A stretch of DNA of 64,000 nt from an uncultured Oscillospiraceae bacterium (GCA_910589085.1 CAJUSG010000007.1:1-64000), one strand, 5' to 3'. Shown: positions 7,266 through 16,115, numbered from the stretch's first letter. Made by a program: numbers and translations. Notes: a model not told the origin generated them from the letters alone.

Positions 7266-9905
7266 ATGGGAGACTGGCACAGCCGGCCGGCGGGTCAGGT
7301 AATGAAAGAACTGGACAGCGGCCCCCAGGGCCTTACCAACCGGGAGGCCGCCCACCGCCTGGAGAAAACGGGGCCGAATCAGCTGGCTCAGCCGGCGCCC
7401 CCCAGCCTGCTGGTCCGCATCCTGGGCCAGCTGAAGGACCCCATGATTTTGGTGCTGCTCACCGCCGCCGCCCTGTCCTTGGCGGCCAGCGGCGGAGAGG
7501 ACTGGCTGGACGGGGTAATCATTCTGGTCATCGTGGTGGTCAACGGCATCATCTCCATCACCCAGGAGGACCACGCCCAGCAGGCCCTGGAGGAGCTGCG
7601 GCGGATGTCCTCCCCCCAGGCCAATGTCCTGCGGGAGGGCAGCGCCCGGCGGGTGGCCGCCGCCTCCCTGGTGCCGGGGGATATCATCCTTCTGGAGGCG
7701 GGGGATCAGGTCCCCGCCGACGCCCGCATCCTGGAGTGCAGCCGTCTCCAGGCCGACGAAGCGGCCATGACCGGGGAATCGCTCCCGGTGGAGAAGGAGG
7801 CGCGGGAATCTCTCCCGGCGGACACCCCGCTGGGCGACCGGGTAAACATGCTCATCTCGGGCACCCTCATCACCGCCGGCCGGGGCACCGCCCTGGTGGT
7901 GGCCACAGGGATGGACACCCAGATGGGCCAGATCGCCGGACTGCTGCTGGAAAGCGGAGAGGGGGACACCCCCCTCCAGCGGCGGATGGGGGAGATCTCC
8001 AAATCCCTATCCTTTCTGTGCCTGTCGGTATGCGCCATTATGTTCGGGGTCGGGCTGTTTCAGGGCAAGGAGCTTCTGGACATGTTTCTCACCGCCGTCT
8101 CCCTGGCCGTGGCCGCCATCCCGGAGGGGCTGCCCGCCATTGTCACCATTGTGTTGGCTCTGGGCGTCCAGCGGCTGGCGGCCCGGAACGCCATTGTCAA
8201 AAAGCTGCCGGCGGTGGAGACGCTGGGCTGCGCGGGGGTGATCTGCTCCGACAAGACGGGCACGCTCACCCAGAACCGGATGACGGTGCAGCAGGTCTGG
8301 CTCACCCCCGGCGCCAAGCGGCGGGAGGCCATGCTGGCGGGCGCCCTCTGCTCCGACGCCCGGCTGGAGTGGAAGGCGGGGGCGCCCACCGCCTCCGGCG
8401 ACCCCACCGAGGGGGCATTGGTGGTGGCCGCCGCCCGGGACGGGGTGGACCAGGGCCGGGAGCTGGAGCGCTGGCCCCGGGTGGCCGATATCCCCTTTGA
8501 TTCCAACCGCAAGCTCATGTCCACCGTACATACCAAGGAGGGGGGCGGCTGGACCGTCTTTGTCAAGGGGGCCCCTGACGTGCTGCTGGGCCGGTGCTCC
8601 AGCACCCCGAGGGGGCCCATGACCCAGTCCGACCGGGTCCGGATTCTGGCCGCCAATGAGGAGATGGCGGGCAAGGCCCTGCGGGTCATCGCCGTGGCCA
8701 AACGGGAGCCGCACAGCCTGCCCCACGACCTGGAGCCCCGGGTGGTGGAGAGCGGCCTGACCTTTCTGGGCCTCTTCGGCCTGATGGACCCGCCCCGGCC
8801 CGAGGTGCGCTCCGCAGTGTCCAAGTGCCACCTGGCCGGTGTGCGGCCGGTGATGATTACCGGCGACCACCGGGCCACCGCCCTGGCGGTGGCCCAGGAG
8901 CTGGAGATCGCCCGCCCCGGAGACTGGACGGTAACGGGCGCGGAGCTGGACTTCATGTCCCAGGAGCTGCTGGAGGAGGACATTGAGCGGTTTGCCGTCT
9001 TTGCCCGGGTGTCTCCGGAGCACAAGATGCGCATCGTCCAGGCCTGGCAGAAGCGGGGCAAGGTGGTGGCCATGACCGGGGATGGAGTAAACGACGCCCC
9101 CGCCCTGAAGGCGGCCGACATCGGCTGCGCCATGGGCCGGACGGGCACCGACGTGGCCAAGGGCGCAGCGGATATGATCCTCACCGACGACAACTTCTCC
9201 ACCATTGTAGCCGCCATTGAGGAGGGCCGCGGGATCTATTCCAACATCCGCAAGGCCATTCACTACCTGCTGTCCTGCAACATCGGAGAAATCTTTACCA
9301 TCTTCGCCGCGACGCTGCTGGGCTTCGGGCAGATGCCTCTGGTGCCGGTGCAGCTGCTGTGGCTCAACCTGGTGACCGACTCCCTCCCCGCCCTGGCGCT
9401 GGGGCTGGAGCCGGTGGAGGAGGGGGCCATGGAGGAGGAGCCCCGTGAGGCCAGCGCAGGGCTCTTTGACAGAAAATTCTCCTTCCGGCTGGCCTGGCAG
9501 GGCCTGATGGTGGGCGGCCTCACCCTGGCGGCCTATTTCCTGGGCTTCACCCGTCTGGCCGCTCCGGGGATGGAGGGGGCCGCGGCCAACACCATGGCCT
9601 TTGCCACCCTCACCCTCTGCCAGCTGTTCCACGCCTTTAACGTCCGCAGTGAGGACCGCTCTCTGTTCGCCCAGGGCGTTCTGTCCAACCCCGCCATGAA
9701 CCGGGCCTTCCTGGCAGGAATCGCCATGCAGCTGTCCGTGCTGCTGATTCCTCCCCTCCAGGGGGTGTTCTCCGTGGCCCCCATGAACGCCCCCCAGTGG
9801 CTCACCGTTCTGGCCCTTGCCATGGCTCCCATCCCCATCTGTGAGCTCGCAAAGTCCTCGGGACACAGGAAGGAGGCTCCCGAGCGGGAGCCGGCAGCAA
9901 AATAG
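7266..9905 (+). CDS. P-type calcium-transporting ATPase (P2A, PMR1/SERCA-like)
   Basis: This 879-residue cation pump has the complete P-type layout: an N-terminal cation-ATPase domain, two membrane helices, actuator TGES, the M4 motif PEGLPA (about 286-291) that helps form the Ca2+ site, the phosphorylated aspartate in CSDKTGTLT (Asp329), the nucleotide-binding domain with KGAPD, the hinge TGDGVNDAPAL (about 603), and a C-terminal membrane bundle with NLVTDSLPALALG. It probably exports Ca2+ (or Mn2+) from the cytoplasm. ATG 7266 was chosen because AAGGAG lies 9 bases upstream; in-frame codons further up lie in the previous terminator region. Confidence 0.9.
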   Translation: MGDWHSRPAGQVMKELDSGPQGLTNREAAHRLEKTGPNQLAQPAPPSLLVRILGQLKDPMILVLLTAAALSLAASGGEDWLDGVIILVIVVVNGIISITQEDHAQQALEELRRMSSPQANVLREGSARRVAAASLVPGDIILLEAGDQVPADARILECSRLQADEAAMTGESLPVEKEARESLPADTPLGDRVNMLISGTLITAGRGTALVVATGMDTQMGQIAGLLLESGEGDTPLQRRMGEISKSLSFLCLSVCAIMFGVGLFQGKELLDMFLTAVSLAVAAIPEGLPAIVTIVLALGVQRLAARNAIVKKLPAVETLGCAGVICSDKTGTLTQNRMTVQQVWLTPGAKRREAMLAGALCSDARLEWKAGAPTASGDPTEGALVVAAARDGVDQGRELERWPRVADIPFDSNRKLMSTVHTKEGGGWTVFVKGAPDVLLGRCSSTPRGPMTQSDRVRILAANEEMAGKALRVIAVAKREPHSLPHDLEPRVVESGLTFLGLFGLMDPPRPEVRSAVSKCHLAGVRPVMITGDHRATALAVAQELEIARPGDWTVTGAELDFMSQELLEEDIERFAVFARVSPEHKMRIVQAWQKRGKVVAMTGDGVNDAPALKAADIGCAMGRTGTDVAKGAADMILTDDNFSTIVAAIEEGRGIYSNIRKAIHYLLSCNIGEIFTIFAATLLGFGQMPLVPVQLLWLNLVTDSLPALALGLEPVEEGAMEEEPREASAGLFDRKFSFRLAWQGLMVGGLTLAAYFLGFTRLAAPGMEGAAANTMAFATLTLCQLFHAFNVRSEDRSLFAQGVLSNPAMNRAFLAGIAMQLSVLLIPPLQGVFSVAPMNAPQWLTVLALAMAPIPICELAKSSGHRKEAPEREPAAK

Positions 9906-9913
9906 TTAAGAGC

Positions 9914-9951
9914 ACAGCCCCGCCGGCAGAAGCCTGGCGGGGCTGTTGTTT
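9914..9951. terminator. Bidirectional terminator between the P-ATPase and GH13 genes
   Basis: A perfect 11-bp stem, ACAGCCCCGCC (9914-9924) with GGCGGGGCTGT (9936-9946), is followed by TGTTT. It serves the convergent genes on both sides. Confidence 0.78.
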
Positions 9952-9962
9952 GCTGGAACGCC

Positions 9963-11810
9963 TTATTTCATGGAGAAGACCGCGCCTGACCGGGGCGGCA
10001 GAAGGACGGTATACAGGCCGTCCTCCTGCCGGAGCTCAGCCTGTCCCAAAAGCAGGCTCGGCCGTCCCTCCTCCAGCTCCAGGCCGCGGGCCTCATTGCC
10101 GGCGTTGAATACGCACAGCAGCCGCTCCTCCTCCGTCTCCCGGACGAAGGCCAGCAGCGGCCCCCTGCCGCACACATACCGGATGGAGCCCCGGCGCAGG
10201 GCCTGCCGCCGCCTGCGCAGCCGACCCAGGGCGCGGTACCAGTCCAGCAGCTCCTGGTCCTCATAGCCCCAGGGATAGGTCTGGCGGTTAAAGGGGTCCT
10301 CAAAGCCCTCCATCCCCACCTCGTCCCCGTAGTACACCGTAGGCGAACCGGGGAAGCAGAACAGCAGCAGGGCGGCGGCCTTGAGCAGCTCCTTCCCTCT
10401 GGAGCGCTGCTTGGGGGAGAGCTGAAACTGAGCCCGCCAGGCCTTGGTCTGATCTCTGTACTCCCCTCCCGCGCCCAGTAGGGTAAGCAGACGCGGGGTG
10501 TCGTGGGTGTCCAGGGAATTCATCGCTGAGTAGAAAGCGAAGGCGGGGTAATTTTCCCGGATGGTCTCCATCCCCTCCACAAAGTCCTCGCCGCCGCCCC
10601 CCTGGAAGAAGGACAGGATGGCGGAGCGCAGGGGGTAGTTCATCAGGCCGTCGCAGTGGCCCCCCAGGATGTGCTTGCGGCGCACACCGTATGCCACCTT
10701 GGTGGAGCCGTCCTCCCACACCTCGCCGATGACCACCGCGTCGGGCTTTTCCGCCCGGACGGCCCGATGGATGCCCGCCACAAAGTCGTCGGGCAGCTCG
10801 TCGGCCACATCCAGCCGCCAGCCGTCCGCGCCGGCCCGGAGCCAGCGGCGGACCACGCTGTCCTCACTGCCGAAGATAAAATCCCGATAGGAGGGGTTAT
10901 TTTCGTTCACAGCAGGCAGGGAGTAGATGCCCCACCAGCTGTCATACTTATGGGGCCACTGGGTAAAGTTGAACCAGGGGCGGTAAGGGGAGTCCCAGCT
11001 CTGGCTGGCTCCGGACTCGGGGTAGAAGCCGTCGCCGTTGAAGTAGCGGCTCACAAAGCCGGTGTGGTTAAACACCCCGTCCAGCATCACCCGCATACCC
11101 AGCCTGTGGGCCTCATCGCACAGCCGGGAGAAATCCTCGTTTGTCCCCAGCATCGGGTCCACCCGGCTGTAGTCGGCGGTGCCGTAGCGGTGATTTTCCG
11201 CCGCCTCGAAGATGGGGTTGAAGTAGATGGTCTCCACCCCCAGGCTCCTCAGGTAGCCCAGCTTCCGGATCACACCCTGAAAATCCCCGCCGAAGAAATC
11301 CCGGTTGCGCACCTCCCCCTGGTCGTTGGGGAGATACTCCGGGAACTCCTCCCAGCTTTGATGGACGGTGCGTCCCCCCACCATGCCCTCCGGGTCGGGC
11401 ACCCGGCTGCGGCAGAAGCGGTCGGGGAAAATCTGGTAGGTGACCCCCTCGCCAAACCAGGAGGGGACGGTATACGTCCCATCGTAGACGGTGAGCTGAT
11501 AGGGCCCCAGCTCCTGCTTGCGGCCGTCCAGCCGCTCCAGACAGAAGGAGTACCACACCAGGCCCACATAGCCTCCGGTGTCCAGGGCGGCGGAAAACAG
11601 GTCCTGGCCCAGGTCATGGCCCTGCCAGGGCAGCTTCAGCACAAGGATCTCATTGTACCGGCTCTCAAACCGGACGGACATACTGGCGTGCGAGTAGCCC
11701 TCAATGCGGGGCGGGCGGAGGGTAAATTGTACCTGCGTCCCCGAGGCCACCGCCCCGTAGGGCGTCTTGTACCGCGGGTCTCTGGAGTCGTAGGTGGGCA
11801 AATATGGCAT
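9963..11810 (-). CDS. GH13 alpha-glucan hydrolase (neopullulanase / maltogenic-amylase-like)
   Basis: This glycoside hydrolase family 13 enzyme of 615 residues acts on alpha-1,4/1,6 glucans. An N-terminal beta-sandwich of about 120 residues precedes the TIM barrel, as in neopullulanase/cyclomaltodextrinase. Catalytic regions are visible: DGVFNHTG (about 241), GWRLDVADEL with the nucleophile Asp (about 330), GEVWED with the acid Glu (about 358) and NSLDTHDTP (about 430). No signal peptide, so it probably works in the cytoplasm on imported oligosaccharides. The start was taken as ATG 11808-11810 because GGAG lies 8 bases upstream; a GTG three codons earlier would overlap that site. It follows the kinase gene by about 54 bases. 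Confidence 0.85.
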   Translation of the reverse strand: MPYLPTYDSRDPRYKTPYGAVASGTQVQFTLRPPRIEGYSHASMSVRFESRYNEILVLKLPWQGHDLGQDLFSAALDTGGYVGLVWYSFCLERLDGRKQELGPYQLTVYDGTYTVPSWFGEGVTYQIFPDRFCRSRVPDPEGMVGGRTVHQSWEEFPEYLPNDQGEVRNRDFFGGDFQGVIRKLGYLRSLGVETIYFNPIFEAAENHRYGTADYSRVDPMLGTNEDFSRLCDEAHRLGMRVMLDGVFNHTGFVSRYFNGDGFYPESGASQSWDSPYRPWFNFTQWPHKYDSWWGIYSLPAVNENNPSYRDFIFGSEDSVVRRWLRAGADGWRLDVADELPDDFVAGIHRAVRAEKPDAVVIGEVWEDGSTKVAYGVRRKHILGGHCDGLMNYPLRSAILSFFQGGGGEDFVEGMETIRENYPAFAFYSAMNSLDTHDTPRLLTLLGAGGEYRDQTKAWRAQFQLSPKQRSRGKELLKAAALLLFCFPGSPTVYYGDEVGMEGFEDPFNRQTYPWGYEDQELLDWYRALGRLRRRRQALRRGSIRYVCGRGPLLAFVRETEEERLLCVFNAGNEARGLELEEGRPSLLLGQAELRQEDGLYTVLLPPRSGAVFSMK

Positions 11811-11864
11811 TGGTATCACTCCGAGTATCAGGATATCTGATGTCTCCGTTCAAGAGGAGGCTTT

Positions 11865-12803
11865 TCAGTGGTACTTATAGCTTCCGCCGCCGATAAACTC
11901 CCGGAGGAGGGAGTCTCTGGCCACCATGGCGGGGTCGATGGCCTCAAAATGCTCAAAGGCCCTCACCAGGTCCAGCATCTCGTCGTGGCGCTCGTTGTCC
12001 TCCGGGACGCTCTGCAGGATGGGGATGGCGTAATTTTTCATCACCGGCACCTCGTAGGGCAGGGAGGAGTCGAAGACGATATCGGCCCTGTTCTTGAAGG
12101 GGGAGATGTACAGCTTCTCTCCCCGGCGGACGTTGGCCCACATGTCCAGGGTCTGGGCCACCCCGGTGCCCCTGAAGTTATAATCCCGGACGGCCCTGCG
12201 GGTCAGCCGCATCCAGGTCCCCTTGAAGCGCAGAACGGCGCCCTCGTTGATGTTGGATCGGGCGGATATGTACAGCTTGGTGGCCTCCGGGTGGCGGCCG
12301 GCGATGTCGTCGTTGAGGGCGTGGATGCCTTCAAACACGGCGATCTCGTTTTTCTCCAGCTTCAGCGGGGTGCCCAGGCTGTCGTTGCGCATCTGGCGGG
12401 CAAACTCAAATCTGGGCACCAGGATCTCCTCCCCCCGGGACAGGGCTGTGAAGTGCTGGTCCAGCAGGTCCATGTCCATACACAGGGGGGACTCGTAGTC
12501 GATGGCCCCCTCCGGGGTGCGGGGGGCGGTGCGGGGGTTCATGGTGACAAAGTAGTTGTCCATAGCCACCGCGTGGGAGTTCACCCCCCGGCGGCGCAGC
12601 TCCTCGGCCACCTTCATGGCCGTGGTGGTCTTACCCGAGCCGGAGGGGCCGGACAGCAGCACAATAGGGCTGTGCTCCAAATTGGACAGGATCTTGTCCG
12701 CCGCCAGGGACACCCGCTGGGCGTAATTCTCGTCGCATTCGGCCAAAAACTCCGCCACATCCGTCCGGATGCGCCTGTTGATCTCCTGCAGTTGGTAGGC
12801 CAT
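11865..12803 (-). CDS. Uridine kinase-like nucleoside/phosphoribulokinase family kinase
   Basis: This 312-residue P-loop kinase has Walker A GPSGSGKTT (52-60) and the phosphoribulokinase/uridine kinase-family core: a substrate loop AMDNYF, the VFEGIHAL lid/Walker-B region and ARSNINEGAVLRFKGTWMRLTRR. It probably phosphorylates a nucleoside or small sugar with ATP; uridine kinase is the default annotation, but the extra N-terminal segment means the substrate is uncertain. Good ribosome site (GGAGGGAGC) before ATG 12803. It lies 13 bases after hemZ on the same strand and is probably cotranscribed with it. Confidence 0.78.
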   Translation of the reverse strand: MAYQLQEINRRIRTDVAEFLAECDENYAQRVSLAADKILSNLEHSPIVLLSGPSGSGKTTTAMKVAEELRRRGVNSHAVAMDNYFVTMNPRTAPRTPEGAIDYESPLCMDMDLLDQHFTALSRGEEILVPRFEFARQMRNDSLGTPLKLEKNEIAVFEGIHALNDDIAGRHPEATKLYISARSNINEGAVLRFKGTWMRLTRRAVRDYNFRGTGVAQTLDMWANVRRGEKLYISPFKNRADIVFDSSLPYEVPVMKNYAIPILQSVPEDNERHDEMLDLVRAFEHFEAIDPAMVARDSLLREFIGGGSYKYH

Positions 12804-12816
12804 TGCTCGCTCCCTC

Positions 12817-14322
12817 CTATTGCTGATAAAATGCTCTGATTTCTTCCTTCTGTCCCAGCACCTTATCCAGGCCGGACAGATAGTCCTGGGGGAATTTGGG
12901 GTTGGTGAGGCGGAGAATTTTCCCGCCGCCGATCAGCTTGGTCACCCCTCCGGCCCCCAGGGAGACGACGGTGTGCAGCTCCTCCATCATCACAATGTTG
13001 TACAGGCTCCCGGTGCCCGGCCTGGCCCAGCCCACATTCTCCAGCGAGCCGGACATATACTTCTGCCGGTACAAATAATAGGGAAGATAGCCGCGCGCGG
13101 TGAGAATCTCCCGGGACCAGTCCAGCATCCCGGCCACCTCATCCCCGCTGGGGAGGCTCCCCCTCCGCTCCATCAGGGCGGAGCCCTTTTTCAGGGCCAG
13201 GGTGTGCACCGTAATATTTTCCGGGTCCATGTCCAGCACCTGATTCAGGGAGGCGCGGAAGCCGTCAAGGGAATCCTGCGGCAGGCCGGCAATCAAATCC
13301 ATGTTGATGCTGGCAAAGCCCACCTCCCGGGCCAGACCGTACGCCTTCCGGATATCATCCGTGGTATGCTCCCGGCCAATGGCCTCCAGCACGTGGGGCT
13401 GGAGGGTCTGGGGGTTGATGGAGATCCGGCCGATGCCGTGCCGGGCCAGGGTTTGCAGCTTCTCCCCGCTGATGGTGTCGGGCCGTCCGGCCTCCACGGT
13501 GTATTCGCCGCAGCCCTCCAGGGGCAGGCAGTCCTCACACCGGGACAGCAGCCGGTCCAGCTGGTCCGCCGGCAGGGTGGTGGGGGTGCCGCCCCCCATG
13601 TAGAAGGAGCGGACCCTCAGCCCCAGCTCCCGCAGCAGCCGGCCCGTTTCGGCCACCTCCCGGAGCAGCCCCTCCAGATAGGGCTCCACCAGTCTGAGTG
13701 TCCGGCCCACGTCGGCGGAGACGAAGGAGCAGTAGGCGCACCGGGTGGGGCAGAAGGGGATGCCGACATACAGCGAGACCTCGCCGGGCTCCAGCGACTG
13801 CCGGACCTCCACGCTGGCCCGGGCGCAGTCCACCGCCAGCCGCGCCCGCTGGGGGGAGACATGGTAGTCCTTCTCCAGCTCCCTCTGGGCCTGTTTGGGG
13901 CTGGCCCCCGCCAGAATGGCCCGGGTGGGCAGCTTCACCGGCCGCACCCCGGTGAGGGCCCCCCAGGGGGGCTCGCGCCCCAGCAGGGCGGTGCCCGCCT
14001 TGTAAAAGGCCAGCTTCAGGGCGTGCTGCACGGTGTGGTAGACCTCCTCGGGGGAGCGGTCCAGCTCCTCGGAGGGAAAGCGGGCCACACCATTATAATA
14101 TCCCTGGGGACGGAAAACCAGAACACTGAGATTGGTCAGCTTCTTCCCCCGGTGGAGGGTAAAGACGGCGGCGTTTTTCTCCCCGCTCATGTCCCGGGGC
14201 AGGAGCCCCTCCGGGTACTCGGGCCGCTCCTCCGGGAAGAGGGTGAGCATCATCTGCTCGGCGGAATAGTGATACCGCTCCGGGGCCCAGGGAAAATTGG
14301 AGGTCTCAAAATACAGCTTCAC
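12817..14322 (-). CDS. hemZ: Oxygen-independent coproporphyrinogen III dehydrogenase HemZ
   Basis: This 501-residue radical-SAM enzyme carries GIPFCPTRCAYCSF, with the cluster cysteines 191, 195 and 198. The long N-terminal domain and MGGGTPTTLPADQ identify the HemZ type rather than HemN/HemW. The family converts coproporphyrinogen III to protoporphyrinogen IX without oxygen in haem synthesis; HemZ activity itself is less well established. The start is GTG 14320-14322, overlapping the stop of the XRE regulator gene (GTGA), so its translation is probably coupled to the regulator. No other haem genes are in the window. Confidence 0.88.
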   Translation of the reverse strand: MKLYFETSNFPWAPERYHYSAEQMMLTLFPEERPEYPEGLLPRDMSGEKNAAVFTLHRGKKLTNLSVLVFRPQGYYNGVARFPSEELDRSPEEVYHTVQHALKLAFYKAGTALLGREPPWGALTGVRPVKLPTRAILAGASPKQAQRELEKDYHVSPQRARLAVDCARASVEVRQSLEPGEVSLYVGIPFCPTRCAYCSFVSADVGRTLRLVEPYLEGLLREVAETGRLLRELGLRVRSFYMGGGTPTTLPADQLDRLLSRCEDCLPLEGCGEYTVEAGRPDTISGEKLQTLARHGIGRISINPQTLQPHVLEAIGREHTTDDIRKAYGLAREVGFASINMDLIAGLPQDSLDGFRASLNQVLDMDPENITVHTLALKKGSALMERRGSLPSGDEVAGMLDWSREILTARGYLPYYLYRQKYMSGSLENVGWARPGTGSLYNIVMMEELHTVVSLGAGGVTKLIGGGKILRLTNPKFPQDYLSGLDKVLGQKEEIRAFYQQ

Positions 14323-14540
14323 GGCTGCCGCTCCCTTGTCTCGCTGCGGCCCACCAGGTAGTCCAGGCTGACGTTATAAAAATCTGCCAGAGCAATCAGA
14401 TTCGGAAGCTCGGGGGCGTGCTCTCCTGCTTCGCAGTACTGATAAGCACGCGGAGTCTGCATCAAAAACTCGGCAAGCTGCACTTGCGTCAAGCCCTTCT
14501 CCTTGCGGAGCATTTTCAATCGTTTACCTAAAGTATCCAT
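14319..14540 (-). CDS. XRE-family HTH regulator
   Basis: This 73-residue Cro/C1-type helix-turn-helix protein (LGKRLKMLRKEKGLTQVQLAEFL, then LPNLIALADFYNVSLDYLVGR) is a single DNA-binding domain with a short tail. It is the first gene of the operon with hemZ (4-base overlap) and the kinase. Its upstream region holds a promoter that overlaps the divergent promoter of the 88-residue gene, and two near-identical 16-base elements that are likely its operators. Probable role: autoregulated switch for both directions. The ligand, if any, is unknown. Ribosome site AAGGGG 5 bases before ATG. Confidence 0.85.
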   Translation of the reverse strand: MDTLGKRLKMLRKEKGLTQVQLAEFLMQTPRAYQYCEAGEHAPELPNLIALADFYNVSLDYLVGRSETRERQP

Positions 14541-14549
14541 AAAAACCCC

Positions 14550-14578
14550 TTGACTAGAATATAAAATTCAAGTATAAT
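14550..14578 (+). promoter_or_regulatory. Promoter of the 88-residue gene
   Basis: A -35 TTGACT (14550-14555), 17-bp spacer and -10 TATAAT (14573-14578). The spacer contains operator copy 1. Confidence 0.8.
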
Positions 14579-14600
14579 AAACACGAATACAAAATTCAAG
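14557..14600. promoter_or_regulatory. Paired operator elements between XRE and the 88-residue gene
   Basis: GAATATAAAATTCAAG (14557-14572) and GAATACAAAATTCAAG (14585-14600) match at 15 of 16 bases and are 28 bp apart start to start. Each contains the palindrome GAAT-N5-ATTC. Copy 1 fills the spacer of the plus promoter and the initially transcribed region of the minus promoter; copy 2 does the reverse. They are inferred to be XRE repressor sites. Confidence 0.65.
14571..14599 (-). promoter_or_regulatory. Promoter of the XRE-hemZ operon, overlapping the divergent promoter
   Basis: On the minus strand, -35 TTGAAT (14594-14599) and -10 TATACT (14571-14576) are separated by 17 bp. The two opposed -10 boxes share positions 14573-14576, so polymerase cannot occupy both promoters at once. 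Confidence 0.75.
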
Positions 14601-14613
14601 GAGGCTGCATCCT

Positions 14614-14880
14614 ATGAATCAAACTATACTACAAACTCTATTCCTGGACAACCCGGAAATTCCCGTAGAAATCTCCAGCTTCTGTAATCATATCCCGGAA
14701 TACGTCCAGGCGGAGCTGGCCTACAACCGCGCGGCCCGGGAGTTGATGGACCTCATCGGCTATGAGCGATACGCCCGCTTCGAGGAGGCGCTGACCCTGC
14801 ACATGTCATTTGAGCACCGGGCCTACTACCTGTTCGGCCTGGGCCTGCGCCAGGAGGTCCTGAAGGGGCTGGCGGGGTAA
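14614..14880 (+). CDS. Hypothetical protein, 88 residues
   Basis: This is a small, soluble, mostly helical acidic protein (AELAYNRAARELMDLIGYERYARFEEALTLHMSFEHRAYYLFGLGLRQEV). It has no cysteine motif or membrane segment, and I do not recognise the family for certain; it resembles small helical proteins sometimes encoded next to phage-like XRE regulators in Clostridia. A consensus promoter and AAGGAGG ribosome site support expression. It is divergent from the XRE gene with shared operators, so it is likely a target of that regulator. It ends 12 bases before the convergent MBL gene with no obvious terminator. Confidence 0.7.
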   Translation: MNQTILQTLFLDNPEIPVEISSFCNHIPEYVQAELAYNRAARELMDLIGYERYARFEEALTLHMSFEHRAYYLFGLGLRQEVLKGLAG

Positions 14881-14892
14881 TTTCCCAAGGGG

Positions 14893-15510
14893 TTACTTCA
14901 GCCCCATGCCCTCTCTCAGATACCGGTTGATCTCCCGCTCCCGGTCCATGGTGGAGGTCTGCTCGTGGCCGGGGCAGACATGGAAATTGCCCTCCAGCCT
15001 CCCCAGCCGGCCCAGCGAGGCCAGAATTTCCTCATAGCTCCCCCCCGGCAGGTCGGTCCTGCCGCAGTCACCGGCAAAGAGGGTGTCTCCGGTGAAGAGC
15101 ACGTCCCGCACCTTCAGCGTAACCGACCCCTTGGAGTGGCCGGGGGTGTGGAGCACCTCAACGGTGAGGGCGCCCAGGGGGAGGGCGTCCCCCTCGTCAT
15201 AGAACAGCAGGTCCTTCACCTGGCCGGCCAGAGGGAAGATGCGGCTCCCCGTTCCGTTGGCGTCGGCCTTGTGGATATAAATCTTCGCGTCGGGCAGGGC
15301 CTCGTGCAGCTCCGGCACGGCGGTGGTGTGGTCGTAGTGGCCGTGGGTCAGGAGGATGTAGTCCACCTGGCTGTCCATCTCCCGCAGAACGGACAGGATG
15401 CGCCCCGCCTCGTCCCCCGGGTCGATGACGGCGGCCCGCTTCTCCCCCTCGTCCTCCAGAATATAGCAGTTGGTGCCGATGGGGCCTACCTGCATCATTT
15501 TCACCTTCAT
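14893..15510 (-). CDS. MBL-fold metallohydrolase (glyoxalase II-like)
   Basis: This 205-residue metallo-beta-lactamase fold protein carries the THGHYDHT metal motif (His56, His58, Asp60, His61), then HTPGHSKGS and FTGDTLFAGDCGRTD. It resembles the YcbL/GloB-related short hydrolases, which hydrolyse thioesters such as lactoylglutathione. It lacks the C-terminal substrate domain of true GloB, so the substrate is open. GAGGAGGAAG precedes ATG 15510. It follows dtd in the recJ-relA-dtd direction; a palindromic repeat lies between it and dtd. Confidence 0.83.
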   Translation of the reverse strand: MKVKMMQVGPIGTNCYILEDEGEKRAAVIDPGDEAGRILSVLREMDSQVDYILLTHGHYDHTTAVPELHEALPDAKIYIHKADANGTGSRIFPLAGQVKDLLFYDEGDALPLGALTVEVLHTPGHSKGSVTLKVRDVLFTGDTLFAGDCGRTDLPGGSYEEILASLGRLGRLEGNFHVCPGHEQTSTMDREREINRYLREGMGLK

Positions 15511-15534
15511 CGCGCTTCCTCCTCATATTCGTCT

Positions 15535-15561
15535 GTAGGGGCGGATATGATCCGCCCCTAC
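15535..15561. repeat. TGTAGGG-type palindromic repeat, copy C (short form)
   Basis: A perfect 12-bp stem, GTAGGGGCGGAT (15535-15546) with ATCCGCCCCTAC (15550-15561), loop ATG. Its right end (CTA at 15558-15560, TAG on the minus strand) is the stop codon of dtd. Confidence 0.75.
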
Positions 15562-16001
15562 GGCTTATCCGTGTCAAACAAAATGGTCACCGGCCCGTCG
15601 TTGACGGACGCCACCTGCATATCGGCCCCGAACCGGCCGTGCTCCACCGTAAACCCCCGCTGACGGCACTGATCCATGAAGCGATCATACAGCGGGATGG
15701 CCAGCTCGGGCTTGGCGGCGTGGGAGAAGCCGGGCCGGCGGGAGGAGGTGTCGGCGTACAGGGTGAACTGGGACACCACCAGCAGCGCGCCCCCCACCTG
15801 CTCCAGATTCCGGTTCATTTTGCCCTGTTCGTCCTCAAAAATCCGCAGGTTGCAGATTTTTTCCGCCAGCTTGTCGCAGACGGCCTCGTCGTCCTGGGGC
15901 CCCACCCCCAGCAGGATCAGGTAACCCTGTTCAATGGCCCCCTCCACCACCCCGTCGATGGTGACGGAGGCGGAGGTCACCCGGGTAACAACCGCTCGCA
16001 T
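15558..16001 (-). CDS. dtd: D-aminoacyl-tRNA deacylase
   Basis: This 147-residue homodimeric deacylase frees tRNA from mischarged D-amino acids (and Gly-tRNA-Ala). Hallmarks are the [10 protein letters not shown] motif with the Ser-Gln pair and the C-terminal NDGPVTI motif, both near the active site. Full length for the family. AAAGGA lies 9 bases before ATG 16001. It is downstream of relA on the same strand, as in many Firmicutes (relA-dtd is a conserved pair). The stop TAG is provided by repeat copy C, so the repeat inserted at, or evolved with, the gene end. Confidence 0.93.
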   Translation of the reverse strand: MRAVVTRVTSASVTIDGVVEGAIEQGYLILLGVGPQDDEAVCDKLAEKICNLRIFEDEQGKMNRNLEQVGGALLVVSQFTLYADTSSRRPGFSHAAKPELAIPLYDRFMDQCRQRGFTVEHGRFGADMQVASVNDGPVTILFDTDKP

Positions 16002-16027
16002 GGGATCACGTCCTTTGTTGGTAATTT

Positions 16028-16110
16028 TGTAGGGCGCGACGACCCGGCGCGCCGCCTTTATTGCCCTCTATGCCCTGAACATCGGGCCGCCGAGGTCGTC
16101 GGCCCCTACA
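16028..16110. repeat. TGTAGGG-type palindromic repeat, copy D (long form)
   Basis: It begins TGTAGGGCGCGACGACCCGG (16028) and ends GTCGTCGGCCCCTACA (16110); GACGAC near the left end pairs with GTCGTC near the right. It fills nearly the whole relA-dtd gap. Confidence 0.65.
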
Positions 16111-16115
16111 GGCGT

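Noticed and set aside
8007..9866. Long open frame antisense to the P-type ATPase
   Set aside because: Arises from G+C-rich codon bias of the real gene; its protein is Gly/His/Gln-rich with no motif, and the plus-strand ATPase is certain.
10656..11840. Open frame antisense to the GH13 gene
   Set aside because: Shadow of the GH13 coding strand, no recognisable domain.
12820..14361. 513-codon open frame antisense to hemZ
   Set aside because: Shadow frame; hemZ cluster cysteines and coupling to the XRE gene identify the true strand.
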